A stretch of 43,438 nucleotides of DNA from the NCBI GenBank assembly GCA_022361395.1, contig JAKSAX010000116.1, forward strand, positions 1 through 43,438, read 5' to 3'. The translations under genes were made by a program, and so were the position numbers. Positions 42,545-43,438 of this stretch are shown here, in pieces. Positions within the stretch are counted from its first letter, which is position 1. The number at the start of each line of letters is the position of its first letter. The notes below the pieces were generated by a model. The model was not told the DNA's origin. It searched no databases and was given only the letters and a program-made list of their open reading frames with translations. Source of the stretch: Desulfobacterales bacterium. Its GTDB lineage: Bacteria > Desulfobacterota > Desulfobacteria > Desulfobacterales > Desulfobacteraceae.

Positions 42545-43438
42545 CTATGCCAGGGCTCTGGATACGATTTCATAGACATTTTTTGACAGGCCCTGTTCGG
42601 CCACAATGGTTTCAAGGGCGTTTTTCATCTTTTCCTGACGATTTTCATCGTAGCGTTTCCAGAGGTTGAAACAGGATGCCAGCCTTGCCGTAACCATGGG
42701 GTTGATCTTATCGAGGGTAAGAATAAAATCTGCCATGAATTCATAACCCTGACCGTCTTCCCTGTGAAAATGGACTGGATTCTGCATGGCAAAGGCATAG
42801 ATCAGTGCCCTGACCTTGTTTGGATTGGTCAATGAGAAATCCTTGTGCCCGGTCAATGACCTGACCTGATCCAGGGTGCCTGCCAGCGGCGATATCGCCT
42901 GGACTGCAAACCATTTGTCCAGAACCAGTGCCTCGTGCTGCCATTTTTCGTAAAATATCCTGCAGGCCTTATCTCTGGCTTCCTCATTCATTCGTGTCAT
43001 CAGCCTGAAGGCAGCAAACTCATCGGTCATATTCAGGGCTGTTTCAAACTGACGGGTTACCAGGCCGTTTGCATCTGCATCCCCAAGACTTGCCAGGTAT
43101 GAGAGACAGAGATTTTTGAGGCTCCTGTCGGCCACGGCGCTGTGGGAGATGTCCCCGGGGGCGCTGCCGCTGCAATAGTCAAAAACTTTCAGAAACTCAG
43201 ACCTCAACCCTTTGGCCAGTTCATTTTTAAGAAAGGTCCTTGCATGATGAATGGCCATGACGTCAATGGTGTCATAATGGTCTTTGATCTCTGTTTCCTG
43301 GGGCAGGGCAAGGGCTTTGGCAAGAAAGGCCCGGTCTTTGCTTTCATCGGTCAGGGCGACTGAAAATGCCTGGGCCAGGGTGGGACTGACCTGTAACGGG
43401 GTGTTGTCTCCCAGGGCAGCCACCAATTGTTTTATCTC
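42545..43438 (-). CDS. pepN: Aminopeptidase N, C-terminal part (cut by window edge)
   Basis: The open frame runs leftward from the window edge to the stop at 42545, so the N-terminal and catalytic parts lie outside. The visible 297 codons match the C-terminal helical domain of bacterial PepN (M1 family, DUF3458 region). Recognisable parts are AIHHARTFLKNELA, ADRSLKNLCLSYLA, NMTDEFAAF, EKWQHEALVLDKWFAVQA, NPNKVRALIYAF and the end INPMVTARLASCFNLWKRYD. PepN is a zinc aminopeptidase that trims N-terminal residues from peptides. The zinc site HExxH is not in the window, so activity is inferred from the family. Confidence 0.9.
   Translation of the reverse strand, partial: EIKQLVAALGDNTPLQVSPTLAQAFSVALTDESKDRAFLAKALALPQETEIKDHYDTIDVMAIHHARTFLKNELAKGLRSEFLKVFDYCSGSAPGDISHSAVADRSLKNLCLSYLASLGDADANGLVTRQFETALNMTDEFAAFRLMTRMNEEARDKACRIFYEKWQHEALVLDKWFAVQAISPLAGTLDQVRSLTGHKDFSLTNPNKVRALIYAFAMQNPVHFHREDGQGYEFMADFILTLDKINPMVTARLASCFNLWKRYDENRQEKMKNALETIVAEQGLSKNVYEIVSRALA

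Overview
The window looks like ordinary chromosomal DNA of a sulfate-reducer-type deltaproteobacterium (Desulfobacterota, most like a Desulfobacteraceae member). This is inferred from gene content and protein style, not from a database search. The clues are a moderate GC content, AGGAGG-type ribosome sites, a sigma-70 factor with a Lys/Ala-rich linker, a large HPr-fusion protein next to rnpB, a PrkA/YeaH/SpoVR cluster, a bacterial cereblon-type (CULT) protein and a COG1313-type radical SAM protein. I see no phage, insertion sequence or CRISPR array. Both ends cut through genes: a histidine kinase on the left and aminopeptidase N on the right.

Layout. 1-5.2 kb (+): end of a histidine kinase, a very acidic small protein, a metallo-beta-lactamase-fold hydrolase, then speD-speE (spermidine synthesis), a GNAT acetyltransferase and a DUF2156 protein. 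5.2-8.8 kb (mostly -): envelope proteins (DUF3124, an NlpC/P60 lipoprotein, a LEA-type lipoprotein), a miniature flagellar-rod-like protein, an isochorismatase-like hydrolase (+) and a SprA-type putative metalloprotease. 9.0-13.5 kb (+): hisB, then the macromolecular-synthesis pair dnaG-rpoD and a CAU-anticodon tRNA with its own promoter and a downstream terminator. 13.7-17.7 kb (+): a NIF3-like protein, a zinc-ribbon coiled-coil protein, RNase P RNA, an HPr-domain fusion and ispD. 17.7-22.2 kb: a thioesterase, an orphan leaderless substrate-binding protein behind duplicated operator-like repeats, a DNA-binding-like protein carrying eleven DLSxLVD repeats, and a ferredoxin-nitroreductase.

22.3-29.8 kb (+) is the most notable block. 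It has a strong sigma-70-like promoter and a structured leader, then prkA (AAA+ kinase), yeaH (VWA/MIDAS protein), spoVR and a second, divergent PrkA-like ATPase with a Cys/His motif. The genes are tightly spaced and probably form one stress or starvation module. 30-38.7 kb: mfd, a heme-c-type diguanylate cyclase, a convergently overlapping radical SAM gene, cyclopropane fatty acid synthase and an overlapping class III nucleotide cyclase. 38.8-43.4 kb: a class IV aminotransferase, an EI24-type membrane protein followed 5 nt later by the CULT protein, a small repeat protein with a possible translational switch, a UDP-glucuronate-epimerase-like gene and the end of pepN.

Signalling recurs throughout: a histidine kinase, c-di-GMP, a cyclic nucleotide cyclase, an HPr fusion and PrkA kinases. 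Functions come from motif recognition by eye. Promoters and RNA structures are sequence-pattern predictions only.
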